64,000 nt of DNA from Circinella umbellata. Its lineage: Eukaryota; Mucoromycota; Mucoromycetes; Mucorales; Lichtheimiaceae. Under the pieces are notes generated by a model. The model saw only the letters and a list, made by a program, of their open reading frames with translations. It ran no database searches and was not told the DNA's origin. Below, one piece after another: positions 38,376 to 51,100 of this stretch. The stretch is from positions 496,001 to 560,000 of the forward strand of contig JAIWNF010000021.1 in NCBI GenBank assembly GCA_025093555.1, written 5' to 3'. The first letter of the stretch is position 1, and every line of letters starts with the position of its first letter. Position numbers and translations under genes: made by a program.

Positions 38376-40065
38376 ATGTATCTTTCTAGTATAGCTTCTG
38401 CTGCTCTCATTGCCATAGTTTCAACATCGTGTTTACTTGGTACTGACGCTGCTGTTGTCCCCCCTAACAACGAAGGTATTGTGCGTCTGCCTCTTATTCG
38501 TAACTCAAATGGTCAACTTGCACAACTTCGACGATTTGAGTCAACACCTCTCGAAAAACGCGACGCCACTAGATCATCTATTTACAATGCCTTTGGTAGA
38601 GAATATTTGATTGAAGCTGGTGTTGGTACACCTCCACAATCCTTTAATTTGACTTTAGATACTGGAAGGTATTAAGCATTAAAAAATAAAAAATAAAAAA
38701 TTAGATAGTATTAAAAACAAAATGAAAATGAAAAAAAGAAAATTATAGAACTAATAAAAAAAAATCATTGGGGGGGGGGAATGGAAACAATCATTATTAT
38801 AATCAATGAACAGTGCTGAATTTTGGGTACCCTCCATTTCTTGTCCAACATCCTCTTGTCCTTATGAACGTTTCGATGGTAAAAAATCATCTACATTTGA
38901 ATCGAATACTGAAGTCTTTTCTATTGAATATGGTATTGGTAGCGCCACAGGTAATTATGGTATTGATACTGTTAGCGTTGGTACAGCCAAAGTGGACAAA
39001 CAAAAGATCGGTCTTGCAAGCGGTACCAAAAACATTCTTGGTGTTGTTTCAAGCGGCGAACAATGTAATGGTATCCTAGGCCTTGGATTCCCAGGTCTTA
39101 ACAGTGCACGTGGTGCCTCGAACGTCGAACCCTTTCCTTTTAATTTGGGAAAGACATTAGATGATCAAGTCTTCTCCATCTTTTTAAATAGCCATTATTC
39201 TTATGGTATGTCAGGCGAAATTGTATTTGGTGGTATTGATACTTCTAAATTCACTGGTGAACTTCAATATGTTCCTGTGGTGACTTACGATACAGCCAAC
39301 TATTTGGTTTCACCTAATGTGGGTGCTGACAGCAAAAAAACAGGAGGCATTTATCTTTATTGGTCTGTTGCTGGTCAAGGTGTCAAGGTCAATAATTATC
39401 AAAAATCGTTCACACCTCAAGCTTTTATTCTTGATACTGGTACTACATTGACCATGGTCCCCAAGACGTATGCCGAAGGTATCCTTGAAGCTGCCACGGG
39501 TTCGAAATCCAAGTACTCATGGGACGAATTGAATGGCGTTTATCGAGTCGATTGCGGTTTGAAAACAAGTACAGTCAATATTGAATTCCAAATTAGTACA
39601 TCGACTGGAAGTGCTTCCCAAAATGCTGTCACTATTAGCACACCTGTGAAAGAAATGATTATTCCATTGGATACCGATTACCTTGACACTGCCACTGCAT
39701 GTATGTTTGGTATTACAGCTTCTTCTAGTGGTTTAACTGCTGGTGAAAGTTGGATTATTGGTGAAGCATCTTTGCGTTCCATGTATTTGGTCCATGATAT
39801 GAAAAATAATCAAGTTGGTTTAGCACCTGTGAATTTGGCTGGTGCCGGTAAATTCACTCCTGCCAGTTCAGCTGGAAAGACCGAAGGAGGAACATCTAAT
39901 ACAAATGACAACAATGACAGCAGTGAAAACAGTGACAGCAAGACCGAACAACAAAAATCGAGTGCATCCAAGAATCAAGATGAATCTATTGCTTCAACTT
40001 TCAAGATTATTAATGTAGTTGCAGGGGCTACTGTTTCTGCTATTGCCTCCTACTGGCTCATGTAA
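38376..40065 (+). CDS. Yapsin-like aspartic protease A (first of a tandem trio)
   Basis: Two exons, 38376-38668 and 38814-40065, giving 514 residues. The start ATG 38376 gives a signal peptide (MYLSSIASAALIAIVSTSC); the frame is open slightly upstream but without an ATG. A propeptide with a RLPLIRNS motif ends in a dibasic EKRDA site. The pepsin fold (family A1) has first catalytic motif LDTGSAEFWVPS (Asp95; most relatives have SADLW, here Glu-Phe) and second motif FILDTGTTLT (Asp305). Flap-like YGIGSATGNY and the late CMFGI cysteine region are present. The C-terminus is Ser/Asn/Asp-rich, then hydrophobic (INVVAGATVSAIASYWLM), which suggests GPI anchoring to membrane or wall. The only intron lies inside the codon after Asp-Thr-Gly, as in both neighbours. 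Confidence 0.88.
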
Positions 40066-41020
40066 AACACTATAATTTTAAAATATTATACTTTTTCTTT
40101 TGTAATACCACTTTATTACCAACCCCATTTTTGCTCACATACACACACAACAACAACAACAACAACAACAACAATAACAATAACAGATTTATTTTTACAC
40201 TTTTATTTACTTATTATTATATATAAAAAGTATTGTATTGTGTAAAAACAAAGTACATTATTATTATTATTATTATTGCTACCTCCTTATAACTATTATT
40301 ACTTTTTTTTTACACAAACAAACAACTATAATTTTATTATATAACACACCATTGTTAACAATCAATCAATGTTTCTTATTGTTGCCATGGCCACAGGTTC
40401 ATATGTGAAACTCATGCCCTATCATTGGGAAACCGTGCTTTCATTTTTGAAAGAAAGCTGTTAGTACAATCTTTTTTTTTTAATGAAGGGTCTCAGTAAG
40501 TTTTCTGCCATATATACAAAAAAAAAAAAAGACTGTCGTCGCTTTTATCTGTATTAATTTGCTCGCCTATGAAAATAAGTATACACGATTCGATTATTAT
40601 TACGACAATGATAAATTTAAATTGTGAAAAAAAAAAACAAAGTAATATCTATAGGTACTCCACATAACTACGTATAGGAAGTAAAGATCATGTTCATGCC
40701 GTCATTATTACAATGAGGAATTCAAGGGGGTTTGGGTTGAGTTGATTCCAAATATATTTCATATATTCATATTACCCCATAAAATGCTTTATGACGATGT
40801 ACGTACGATGCTAATAAACTCTAATTTTTTTTTTGTTTGTCTCGGAATAATTGAAAAACATAAAACAATTAAAGGAAAAGGTTCCACTTTTTTTTTTTTT
40901 TTTGGACATTATATAATATTTGTCTATTTTTTCCTGTAAACAAACAAATTCTTTTCTCTCTTTGCTTTGTCGATCACACACGCACGCCTTTTTTTTTTTT
41001 ATACTTTTGTTTTGTACATC
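40066..41020. other. Intergenic between proteases A and B, with CAA and ATT repeats
   Basis: 955 bp. (CAA)n at about 40148-40182 and (ATT)n at 40258-40276 follow the protease A stop; long A and T runs lie nearer protease B. No gene seen. Confidence 0.5.
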
Positions 41021-42743
41021 ATGTTATTGTCGATCACAACTTCTTTATTGATCATAACATCAGTGGCTACAACTATTGCTAGTAATAGTAATAGTGGTAA
41101 TTATGTTAAAAGAGAAAATGATCCACAACTTCTTCGTCTTCCATTAATTCGTAATCCATACAGTACTGATATATTGGAAGCTGCTCGACGAAAACATGGT
41201 AAAGTCCTCAACAAGCGTGCGGATACATTTACAACGAAATTATATAATGATCAAGGATCACAATACCTCGTTCAAGTCGGAATTGGTACACCACCTCAAA
41301 ATTTTACAGTGACGTTGGATACTGGAAGGTACGCGTGTTTATATTATTATTTGTTGTTCTGCTTTGTAGATCTTTTTTTTTAAAGTGTTTGTTTTTTTTT
41401 AATAAAAAATACAAATACTTACTTCTTTTTTTTTGTTGTTTGTTGATATTTATATCTATCCATCCTCCAGTGCCGATCTTTGGGTCCCATCAAGTCAATG
41501 TCCAAAGAGTGAATGTCCTTTTGGAGGTTTTAAAGAATCTGCTTCTTCTACATTTCAAGGTAACGGAGATGATTTTGGTATCCAATATGGTATTGGTAGT
41601 GTCAATGGGACCTATGTCAAAGACACTGTGACTGTAGCGGGTGCTAGTGTACCCGATCAACAATTTGGTCTTGCTGAAACGACAGAAGATATATTGACAA
41701 CACCTACCAGCGCAGGTGGTAGTGGAGGTGATGAGACAAAACCAAATAATCAAACAAGTGTGGCTGCCAATGGTATATTAGGGTTAGGTTATCCACAATT
41801 AACTGCTGCTACAACACAAGGTGAAGAAGCCTATAACCCATTCGTTTTCAACTTGGTGGAAAAGAATCTGATTCAAGATCCTGTGTTTTCTGTTTATATG
41901 AATAGTGCTGATCAGAGCGGTTGGGCAGGTGAAATCATCTTTGGTGGTGTTGATAAATCAAAATATTCGGGTGAGCTCGCTTATTTACCTGTTGCTCAAT
42001 TAACGACACAACAACAACCTTTGGGTAATTTTGATGGTAATCAGGGCGATGGCAGTTCAGCCAATGGTCAACAAGAGGGACAAGGTTATTATTATTGGAT
42101 GGTCTATGGTCAAGGTGTTTCCGTCCAAGGACCTTCAGGAGACACACAGGATTTTGATTTAGATTCTACTGGTGCATTTATTCTTGATACGGGTACCACA
42201 TTAACGTATATGCCTACAAAAATGACGATCCAGGTCGCTACTGCTATTGCCGGTGAAAATGGGTTCCAATTGGATCGTCAATCCGGTGTTTTGATTGTGG
42301 ATTGTAGTGTCGCTTCCTCTAATGCACAAGTTCAATTGAAAATGTCCCAATCAAGTGATTCATCTAGTGAACCTGTTATTCTTAGTGTACCAGCATCTGA
42401 ATTGGTTATTCCTTTGGATGGAGACACCCCAGAATCATCTTCAGCTTGTATGTTTGGTATTGCTCCTCTTGGTTCTTCTGGTGGTGGGTTAGGATCCAAT
42501 ATGTTCCTTGTAGGTGACTCCATGTTACGTAGTGCCTATCTTGTTTTTGATATGGGACAAAATCGTGTAGGTATTGCTGCTGCCAATGGTGTAGCTGGAA
42601 GTGTCAATGGCTCCGGTGTTGCTTCTGATTCTGGGAACTTTTCTGAGAGCTCTTCCATTATGAATTCAGTTAACTCTATTGGTTTATGGGCTGCTACTTG
42701 TATTTCTCTTTTCACAATGAATTGTTTATTAACAACATTCTAA
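41021..42743 (+). CDS. Yapsin-like aspartic protease B (second of the trio)
   Basis: Two exons, 41021-41328 and 41471-42743, giving 526 residues. The first ATG of the frame, 41021, starts a signal peptide (MLLSITTSLLIITSVATTIA). The propeptide shares LRLPLIRNP with protease A and has Lys-Arg sites (YVKRE, LNKRAD). Catalytic motifs are LDTGSADLWVPS (Asp100) and FILDTGTTLTYMP (Asp342). Two inserts set it apart from A: a Gly/Asn-rich loop near TSAGGSGGDETKPNN and a Gln/Gly-rich loop QGDGSSANGQQEGQGYY. The C-terminus is Ser/Asn/Gly-rich and ends in a hydrophobic segment (IGLWAATCISLFTMNC), again a likely GPI signal. The intron splits the same Ser codon as in A and C, which supports duplication from one ancestor. 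Confidence 0.88.
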
Positions 42744-44443
42744 GTATATATAACCCTTTATATAACACCCCCCCTGCTCTTCTCATGTACGAGTATAATA
42801 ACTTTTTTTATGTTTTCGTTTTTTGCATTTCCTTTCTTTTTTATAATAATCTGCTGTATACATCTATACTTAATACACATAATTGTATAACATATTTCAT
42901 CATCCCCCCCCCTAATACAATAAATTCTTATTATATATACATAATTTTATGAAACTCGTACGTACTAGTTTACTTATAATCTCTCTCTCTCTTAGCTTTT
43001 TTTTTAAAAAAATATTTACTTTATTATTATGCTAAATTTTTAAAATTGAGGAATGTTTTTTTTTTTTTTTGCATAAAAAAGAAAAATCGTATCCTACTTT
43101 TGTCAACTTAGGGTGGAGGGATAATGACTAAGTCAAATATTATATCCCTTCAACGACTATGTACTCTATATAAGTGAATGTAAAAAAAAAAAAAAATTAC
43201 ATCATTATTACGAAATATTCACTTGAGAGATTATAACCTATCAAGTCAAAAGATTAGTTTTATTAAAAAAAACAATGGGCTCTTTTATTATACTCCTTTT
43301 TTTTTGTAAAGTGAGATATAGAACAAAAGATGTTGTTGATAAATGTAAATTTTTTAAACCAAAGCAGTAGAGTAAAAAAAAAAAGTAATTTACATGTATG
43401 GTATATAGCTCGCATCTGAATTTTCAAAACTATTTAATGAACAAATCTTTTCGTCAACTCACTTTGTCGCAAAGTGTACTAATTCAATATTAAGTAGAAC
43501 ATATCATGACTAATCCAAATCATTTGAATAGCGTTACTAATCTTTTGCATTTTTTATTTTTTAGGCCGAACTATTTTAGAGCACTGATGCTTATCTTCAA
43601 GAATCCTGGTCTAGGGGTGAAGCTACGTAAATAGGAAAGTAATTAAGCATAATTGTTGTTGGATTTAATATTACAAATGTGAGAGTTTTATTGCAAAGTC
43701 AAATTTTTTGATCCTTGCCTAGAAAATAAAGTCTTGTAGTAACCTTTTGTATATACTTTTTTTTTTGTCTTTTGTTACTGTGTAAGTACAATAAAAGAAG
43801 GCCTAAATAGGAACACACAAACTAGAAAATTCAAAATGACTGACAATGCAAAAAGACCCAAAATTTCCCATTCTTATTAGATACAAATAATCTTTGTATT
43901 TTTGATTTGTTCTATAAAGCAACGTCGATATGGCCTTTTGCGAATGGGGAAAGTTAGTAGTCAATCACTTTTTTTTTTTGAAATTACAAGGGCAATTTTA
44001 AGTTTTTGTCATGTACTTTTTCACATCAAGATCAATGTCCTAATGACACGGCTTTTCAAATAAACCACACACCTCGATTAGTTGAAGATGAATGTGACAA
44101 TTTTTTTTTTTCGTATTTGTCAAATTTAACTTAAAAGAGGTATCAATGAAAATAAATATATTATAAATAAGTGACCCATGTATAGTTTTCTCTTTGGTGT
44201 AATAATAAATGTTTAATCCATCCCATGCATTAAACCCCTCTTCATATATATATATACATATATATTTACCTGATCCCTCCCGACAGATAAATATTTTTTT
44301 TTTGAACTTCTTTTTGTATAATAACGATACAATTTTTTTTTGTCAATATATTTATATATATATAAAAACTTATATAAATACCTACCTACCTACCTACACA
44401 TGCTTATAATCTAAAATCAAAAAAAAAGAAAAAAAGATAACAA
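42744..44443. other. Intergenic between proteases B and C, no gene seen
   Basis: 1.7 kb, AT-rich with many homopolymers. A TACC repeat (CTACCTACCTACCTACAC, about 44381-44398) lies 45 bp before protease C. Confidence 0.5.
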
Positions 44444-46234
44444 ATGCTTTATACATTTTTGCTTCTGCTTGTTATCCTTTTTCTTGCAGAGTCAACAACA
44501 GCAACTACTATCCGATTACCTATTATTAAACGCCCTATATCATCCAACCGTTATGAAAAAAGACAAAATAGTAACATAACAACAGTAACTCCTCGACCTA
44601 CGATTGAAAGCACCAAACTTTATAATGATGAAGGGTCTGAATATTTAATTCGTGTGGGAATTGGTACACCACCACAAAACTTTACTTTGGCATTAGATAC
44701 AGGAAGGTAAAAAAAAAAACCTTGTAATTACTATTCAATTACCTTGTTCTATTTTATTTACTTTATTGTTTTCATTTATTTAATTGTTTTATATATAATA
44801 TATATTTGATAAAAATCAAAAAGCTCGGATTTGTGGATACCATCCAAAGAATGTCCAAGTCAATCATGTCCATTAGCAAGATTTGACACAAATCAATCCA
44901 CAACATATAAAAAGACGAACAACCCATTCAAGATTATTTATGGAATTGGTAATGCCAGTGGCACATATGTACGCGACACTATTTCTGTCGGACAACTTCA
45001 AGTTCAGAACCAATTATTTGGATTAGCTAAACAAACCGATGATATTGTGGCACCAGGTTTAAGCTCGGATGATCTACAAGAATTATTAAGCCAAGGTAGC
45101 CATGTGCATAAAGGGGATGATATGATTGATGATAAAGATGAAATTGCCAATGGAATATTTGGTCTTGGATACCCACACCTTGCATCATCCCTGAGCCATC
45201 CTATCAATAAGAGTAGTAAAGACGATAACACCTACACGAATGATCCATTTGTATTCAACTTGGCCAAACAAGGTTTAATTGCTGAACCAGTCTTTTCTAT
45301 CTACATGGGTTCAATGTTCGATGAAGGTTGGGTGGGTGAAATTTTATTTGGTGGTATTGATCAGGATATGTACCAGGAGCCACTTATTTATGCTCCAGTC
45401 GTATCATTCGAAAAGAACAAATCCAATGCGCCACATACATATTGGATGACCCATGGGCAAGGCATACGCGTTGTACATGAAAATCAAAGCAGATTAGTAG
45501 ATCATGTGTTCTCGGAAAAGCATGGTTTCATTATTGATACGGGTACCACTTTGACTTACATGGATCACGCTATAGCAAATCAGGTGGTACAGGCTGCGGT
45601 AGGTGAACGTAATGTTGTTTTAGATGATGCTTCTGGAACATACATTGTACCATGTAATATGGATTCCTTATCCGGGCAGTTACAGCTTTTTTTGATTGCG
45701 GATAAACAGCAAAATAAAACAAACAATAATAACAAGAGACAAGAGAAAAATGGAAAACAGAAAGAGAGTCACGACGACGACGACGACAATGAGGATTTTA
45801 TTTTAATCAATGTCCCGATGCGTGATCTGGTGATTCCTTTGGATAATGATGATTTGGGAAAAGCAACACAGTGTATGTTTGGTATTGCGCCATGGTTACC
45901 TAGTGACAGCGAGACAGCAAATCAACTTGGTAACCAAGGTTTCGTTTTGGTTGGTGATACAGTGCTCCGATCGACATATCTTGTTTTTGATATGGGGAAT
46001 GACCGAATAGGATTTGCTAGTGCTCGAGCGACAGGAGGGTATGTAACACGAGAATCAAGTAACAGCATCAATAATAAGAACAATAATATTGATGACCATG
46101 GCAACAGTGATAATTCTTCTGTGAAAAAGATAGCATCATCATCATCTCATCAAGGTCTCCTTATTGAGTTCTCATTGTCAACTATAATGTTATTTATCAC
46201 AATCATAATATCAATAGAAAATTATCTCATATAA
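44444..46234 (+). CDS. Yapsin-like aspartic protease C (third of the trio)
   Basis: Two exons, 44444-44706 and 44824-46234, giving 557 residues, the longest of the three. Signal peptide MLYTFLLLLVILFLAEST; shorter propeptide with IRLPIIKRP and a YEKRQN processing site. Catalytic motifs are LDTGSSDLWIPS (Asp85) and FIIDTGTTLTYMD (Asp326). It differs from A and B by a charged Asp/Lys-rich insert near HKGDDMIDDKDE and by an Asn/Lys/Asp insert coded by AAC/GAC repeats (around 45710-45795). The C-terminal tail is Asn/Ser-rich and ends in a long hydrophobic stretch (STIMLFITIIISIENYLI), suggesting GPI attachment or a membrane anchor. The intron acceptor is AAAAAG, weaker than in A and B, but the frame and intron position are conserved. 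Confidence 0.87.
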
Positions 46235-46848
46235 TAATTAAATATTTAATCGAACTATATTCATTAAAAAAAGAGAGTTGAAAAAAAAAATATATCTCGA
46301 CTTTTATTTTATTTTTCTGTGTTACTTTTTTGGGGGTGGGAGGAAAAGTAAAAAAAAAAATAGTCAACGTTATTATTGGGGGAGATAAAAATAATATTTA
46401 TAAGACAGAAGTAAAAAAAAAAAAAAAAAGGTTAACTTTTTTGTGTTATGCGTTATGTGTACAACTACTGCTTGGTCTGTGCGTTCAGATCGAATGCAGA
46501 TTGTGGTAAAGAGTTATACCTGTCAAAAAAAAAAAAAGAACACAAAGGAGGAAGTGGAAAAGGTTTATGGTTTTTTTTTTGTTTGATCTCATTATTTCGT
46601 TAAAGTTTACGTCTCACCATAAAATGGACAAATACAATTGGTTCATTTCTATTGGTTGCTACTTTTAGACATTTTGCCTTTCTTTTTCCCCTTAAAGGGG
46701 GCGAGGGACGTGTTGGGCTGGGTTTTTCTTTTTTGTACTTTATTTTTTTTACAATCACACGCCGCAACTTGATTTTTTTTTTTTTTTCCCTTCTTCCCCT
46801 TTTTTTTTTTTTTTTTTTCTTCTTTTCTCTTTTTTGAAATAACAAATC
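46235..46848. other. Intergenic, homopolymer-rich
   Basis: 614 bp ending in long T runs (46771-46820) before the next start. Minus-strand Lys/Arg-rich frames here are artefacts of the T runs. Confidence 0.5.
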
Positions 46849-48130
46849 ATGAAACCCACTAGTAGTAGTAGTAGAGCCCGCGTGCTACGACGTTTAGCCG
46901 CTGCATCTTTAAAAAAAATGAATCCCACAGAAATGCCAGCGCGGGAAGAACCACTACGCCGTACAGTACTAATACGAAGGTAATTTTTCCTCTTTTTTTT
47001 TATTCTTTTCCCTTTTTTATTTTTCATCCTTTTTACGGTAAAAACCATGTATTACTATAGTCCATTTTATTCTTATCCTAAAACAAATCCCTATCTGAAA
47101 AAGAACTTGACTCTTTTTTCTCTTTAAAAATGAATAAGAAAAGAAAGAATAAAAAAAAAAAAAAAGAAAGAAAAGAATCTATTACCCCATTTTTATTAAG
47201 TATTCTTTTTTTTTTTTACATAAACAAAAATACACTCACCATACAGTAACTATAACAATCATAAATATAATCAAAAAACATAATACATAATACATAATAC
47301 ATAATACATAGTACATAGTACATAACATTTTTTTCATTCATGTTTCTTCCTCCCCCCCTTTTTTTTTGGCACTGATAAAATTACATATGTGCCGAATTTC
47401 ATATGTATAATAATGGTTTCTTAATGATCTTTTTTCTCTCTCTCTCTCTCTTTTATATAATTCATTCTAAATCAAATAACATCTTGATAATATATAAATA
47501 TATCAAACTAATAACAGAACATTTGAATGGGTGAAGCAACAACAACGACAATTGGATGCTCAAGATGTTTATGATTTACCGTTGGATAACGTAACTTCGA
47601 ATACATATCATGACCCAGTGTTAACTTTACCTCGATATATTGAAGAAGATTCTACAACAACGAATACACTACTGACATCAGATGCATATGATTGGTCTTG
47701 GCTTGGTGATGACAGACTACTTCTTACCCAAATTATTTCCAATCCACCGCAGCAATCACAATCTTCATCATCTACCATTTCATCTACCACAAATTCATCA
47801 TCAACATCATCTATACCCGCTAGTCCAACTAATACACAACAACAACAGGATTCCTTATTATCTCACACGATACCTCCTCCAACGAACGAACAAGATGATG
47901 ATTTAAATGCTATCCTATTATGGAATTATCGACAGACTATGAAACGACCCTGTCCAGAAGAAGAAGACCAAGAAGAAGAACTGAAACAAGATAATACTAC
48001 TCTTAATATCACAACAACATCTAATACAAGTAATAGTAGTGGTAATTCAACAAAACGGGTCAAAACAACAGCAAAAGAAGAACCTCCGGCTGGCCCGACT
48101 CCTACATCACCAGTTATATTGAGCGTATAA
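46849..48130 (+). CDS. Unassigned nuclear-like protein, basic N-terminus and acidic Ser/Thr/Asn-rich tail
   Basis: Two exons, 46849-46979 and 47518-48130, giving 247 residues. The 538-bp intron is several times longer than the rest in this window and holds a heptamer repeat. Frame is kept and both sites are standard (GTAATT, CAACAG type). The N-terminal ~55 residues are basic and Ala/Arg-rich (SRARVLRRLAAASLKKMNP, then REEPLRRTVLIRRTFEWV) and may form two helices; a SERTA-like helical motif crossed my mind but I cannot support it. The rest is low complexity: Ser/Thr/Asn and Gln tracts, a DWSWLGDDRLLL acidic-aromatic patch, and a KRVK basic patch near the C-terminus. The composition suggests a transcriptional regulator. 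I do not recognise the family. Confidence 0.7.
47279..47326 (+). repeat. Heptamer tandem repeat (CATAATA/CATAGTA)n within an intron
   Basis: Four CATAATA units are followed by two CATAGTA units and a partial copy, all inside the long intron of the preceding gene. Confidence 0.85.
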
Positions 48131-51100
48131 TATATCTTTTCTTTTAATTCTAACCTTTTTTCTTTTTTTTACACTTCATTACAAAGAAAAAAAAAAAGCG
48201 AGGAGAAATGGGAGGAAAGAAGAGGAACAAAAGAAAAAGACCGAAAAAAAAAGAGATTCCTAATTTCTTGACCATTTACAATTTTAATGTTTCCCTCAAC
48301 TCTCCTTTTTCTTTTTTATTTTTATTTTATTCTGTTCGACTTTACATTTTGCATTTCATACCCCATCTGGCACATGTGTTTATTTTTTTTTTCTTTTTCC
48401 CTTTTTCTTTTTCTTTATCATAACAAACCTCAGCAACAATAACAATAACAACAAACAACTTTACATATACATATTATATACAATTCTTTTCTTTCTCTCT
48501 CTCCCCCCCACCTTTTTTTTATATTCTTTCTATTCTTTTTTATGTACAAAATACTCTTATTTTACCGAATCTTTATTAAAAAAAAAAAAACTCGTTTCAT
48601 TTTTTTTTAATAGTTCGGATCACATGAAGTGACCATGTGTATATGCGTGTGTGCTTTTTTTTTTGGTCGAGTGTCAGAAGGAGGATTGAGCAGTAACAAA
48701 TACCGGAATTGTACACGGCTTTAAGATTTATAGGTAGACATATGTTTTTATCTCTCTTCTTTCTATTTATTATTTTGTTTTGTCTTACTAATCTATTCTC
48801 CTCCCTTCTCTTCATCATTTTTCAAATCAAAAAGAAAAATTATCATAAAAAAAAAAGAGGGGCAGGGGATGTGTGAAGAGGGAAAGGGGGAGGGATTCAT
48901 AATTATTTGCCCAAGGAGTCCATTTTACAATGATATTTTGAGGAGGAGGGGAGGAAGAGGAAATAGAATGATGAATCAAAATTATTTGGATCGAATGAAT
49001 ATATTGATCATCACACACTTCTTGCATGACAAAAAATAAAAATTTATTTTAGATATCCTTCTTTTGGTTATAATAAAAAAAGAACATATCATTTTTACTA
49101 AAATAACAATTTCAGTCACCACGAAAAAAAGGTTCTATACGAAAGAGAATAATTACCGTGAGAGTAAAATGAAGTGACAAAAAAAGAACCAATTAGAACC
49201 TTTTTTTTTTTTTTTTGCTTCAATTAGCTTCTATTATAAAATAAGTAAAAATAATTTCATATACTTTTTGTTACATATGTGAGATAGACATCACTCATGA
49301 TTGAACTATTCATTAAACTAATTAGCTTTTTATTTTGAGTTATCGGTTATCAGTTTATTTTTTGTTAGTACAGTCAACATCCATCCCACTCTAAAACGAC
49401 CAGCAGCTGATAAGAGCTATTTATAGCAATTTAATGCTGTGTTGGTATTAAACTAGAATAGATTCTTTGACAGCTACATTGTGTTTTCTTGAATTGTTTT
49501 CAACTGGTGTTACATATGACAGGGACCCATACTACGCAGGAGTACATTTATATTTAATTGTTCAACATGCTTTGTTGACAAATACAATATATTCTAAAAA
49601 CACCTGTTATCCCTTGACTTTGCTGTTTTTCAAATAGTATGTAGTGATTTTCATTTAATAAAACTCATATCGTCATATATTTATTTAATATACATATCAT
49701 GTACCGCAAAAAAAAAAAAAAAGCGTTGATCACATGTCCCACAGGGTGCCTAGGTCGATCAGTTTTCCCGCTTTTATCAGGTAATGCATCAAAGTATTTC
49801 TATTGTCACAGCAAACACATTTAAACCCATTGGGTACCATAACATACTAACTAGATATACTGTATTTTCGTTGGACTAAATCAACACATCAAACAAGATT
49901 GAACTAGGGGATATAGATTTTTGTATTCACATAGTACGTACTGACAACCCAATTTTTTCTTTTTTTTTTTTTTGATTTGTCATCAAAAAATTCAAGTGGG
50001 ATATGGTAACACTATATTAGAATTTTGAAAAAACTATAGACTCTAAAGACACTTTTGACTTGTAGAGAAAAAAAGGCTGATGTTGTTTATACTTAAGAAG
50101 GTATTCCATAATGGATATATCTTTGTAATTTGACAGTTCGTTTTTCTTTTTTATTATTATTTTCTCTCTTACGTAAAGAGCAACAGTAAGTCAATGGGTT
50201 GCATTTAATATCATTCTATATACATATTCCATGCTACTCTTTGAAAACTAAGAAAAGGCCCTGGGAAAAGAATATTTGCAAAGCCATAGTCTTAATCAAT
50301 AAAATACTTTAAATTTACAACGGAATGGAAACAAGAGATATCGCGATCCGATTTGTTTTGTTTTCTTGTACGTACAGTGAACCATTTTAAGTTTTGCTCG
50401 GTCATGAAACAGTTGATGATTTATAATTTTCTATGTGTTATCCGATTCTTGAAATAAATGTTTCCCAAAACGTTTAATAGTCATGCTAGCATTAATGAAT
50501 CGATACTTTCGATATATTCTCAAATAACAAAAAAAAAACCCCCCATTGAATTAGATAATCACTCCAATTTTATAAATGCTGAAAAGTATATCATTTTTGT
50601 TCCCCATCGTCGTGGTCGTTTCTTGTCTATCCTTCGAACTACAACATTGAAAACAAGGAAAAAAAAATTGTAATATACTTGTATTTCAGTTGTTTCTCTC
50701 TAAACAAAAGGCCATGATCGGCTACAATTTATCATCCTTTTTTGATTGCTTCGCCAATTTATAAATAAACATCACTTTCACACTCTTTATAGCTCGTTTG
50801 TTAATTAAGAGCTTTTACTCTATAACACACATAGATCATGAGACATACAAACACATACAGTGATTTAATTTGCCACAGAACGCGCTTTTTCCTCTTACTA
50901 TGAGTTAGTTCTGAGATAAGTATCTATTAAAAAAACGTTTCGCATCATCATGCGATACTCGTTAGTCTTTACGACTGGTTTTTCATTCATAGCTTAAGTT
51001 TCTAGTGATACCAACCGTAAAAAAAAATATGAAACATAACTTCGTTATGGGAGCTCTTCTTTTTTTTGGTCTCTTCTGACTCGGGTCTTGATTGGAGAGA

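Noticed and set aside
38176..38470. Two overlapping minus-strand Lys/Phe-rich frames before protease A
   Set aside because: They are readings of poly-T/pyrimidine promoter DNA and the antisense of the protease signal peptide.
46600..47048. Lys/Arg-rich minus-strand frames
   Set aside because: They come from T homopolymers and overlap the promoter and first exon of the plus-strand gene.
50458..50673. 71-codon frame with a true ATG in the 3.75-kb gap
   Set aside because: No motif, no codon bias and no flanking splice sites; one such frame is expected by chance in this length of DNA.
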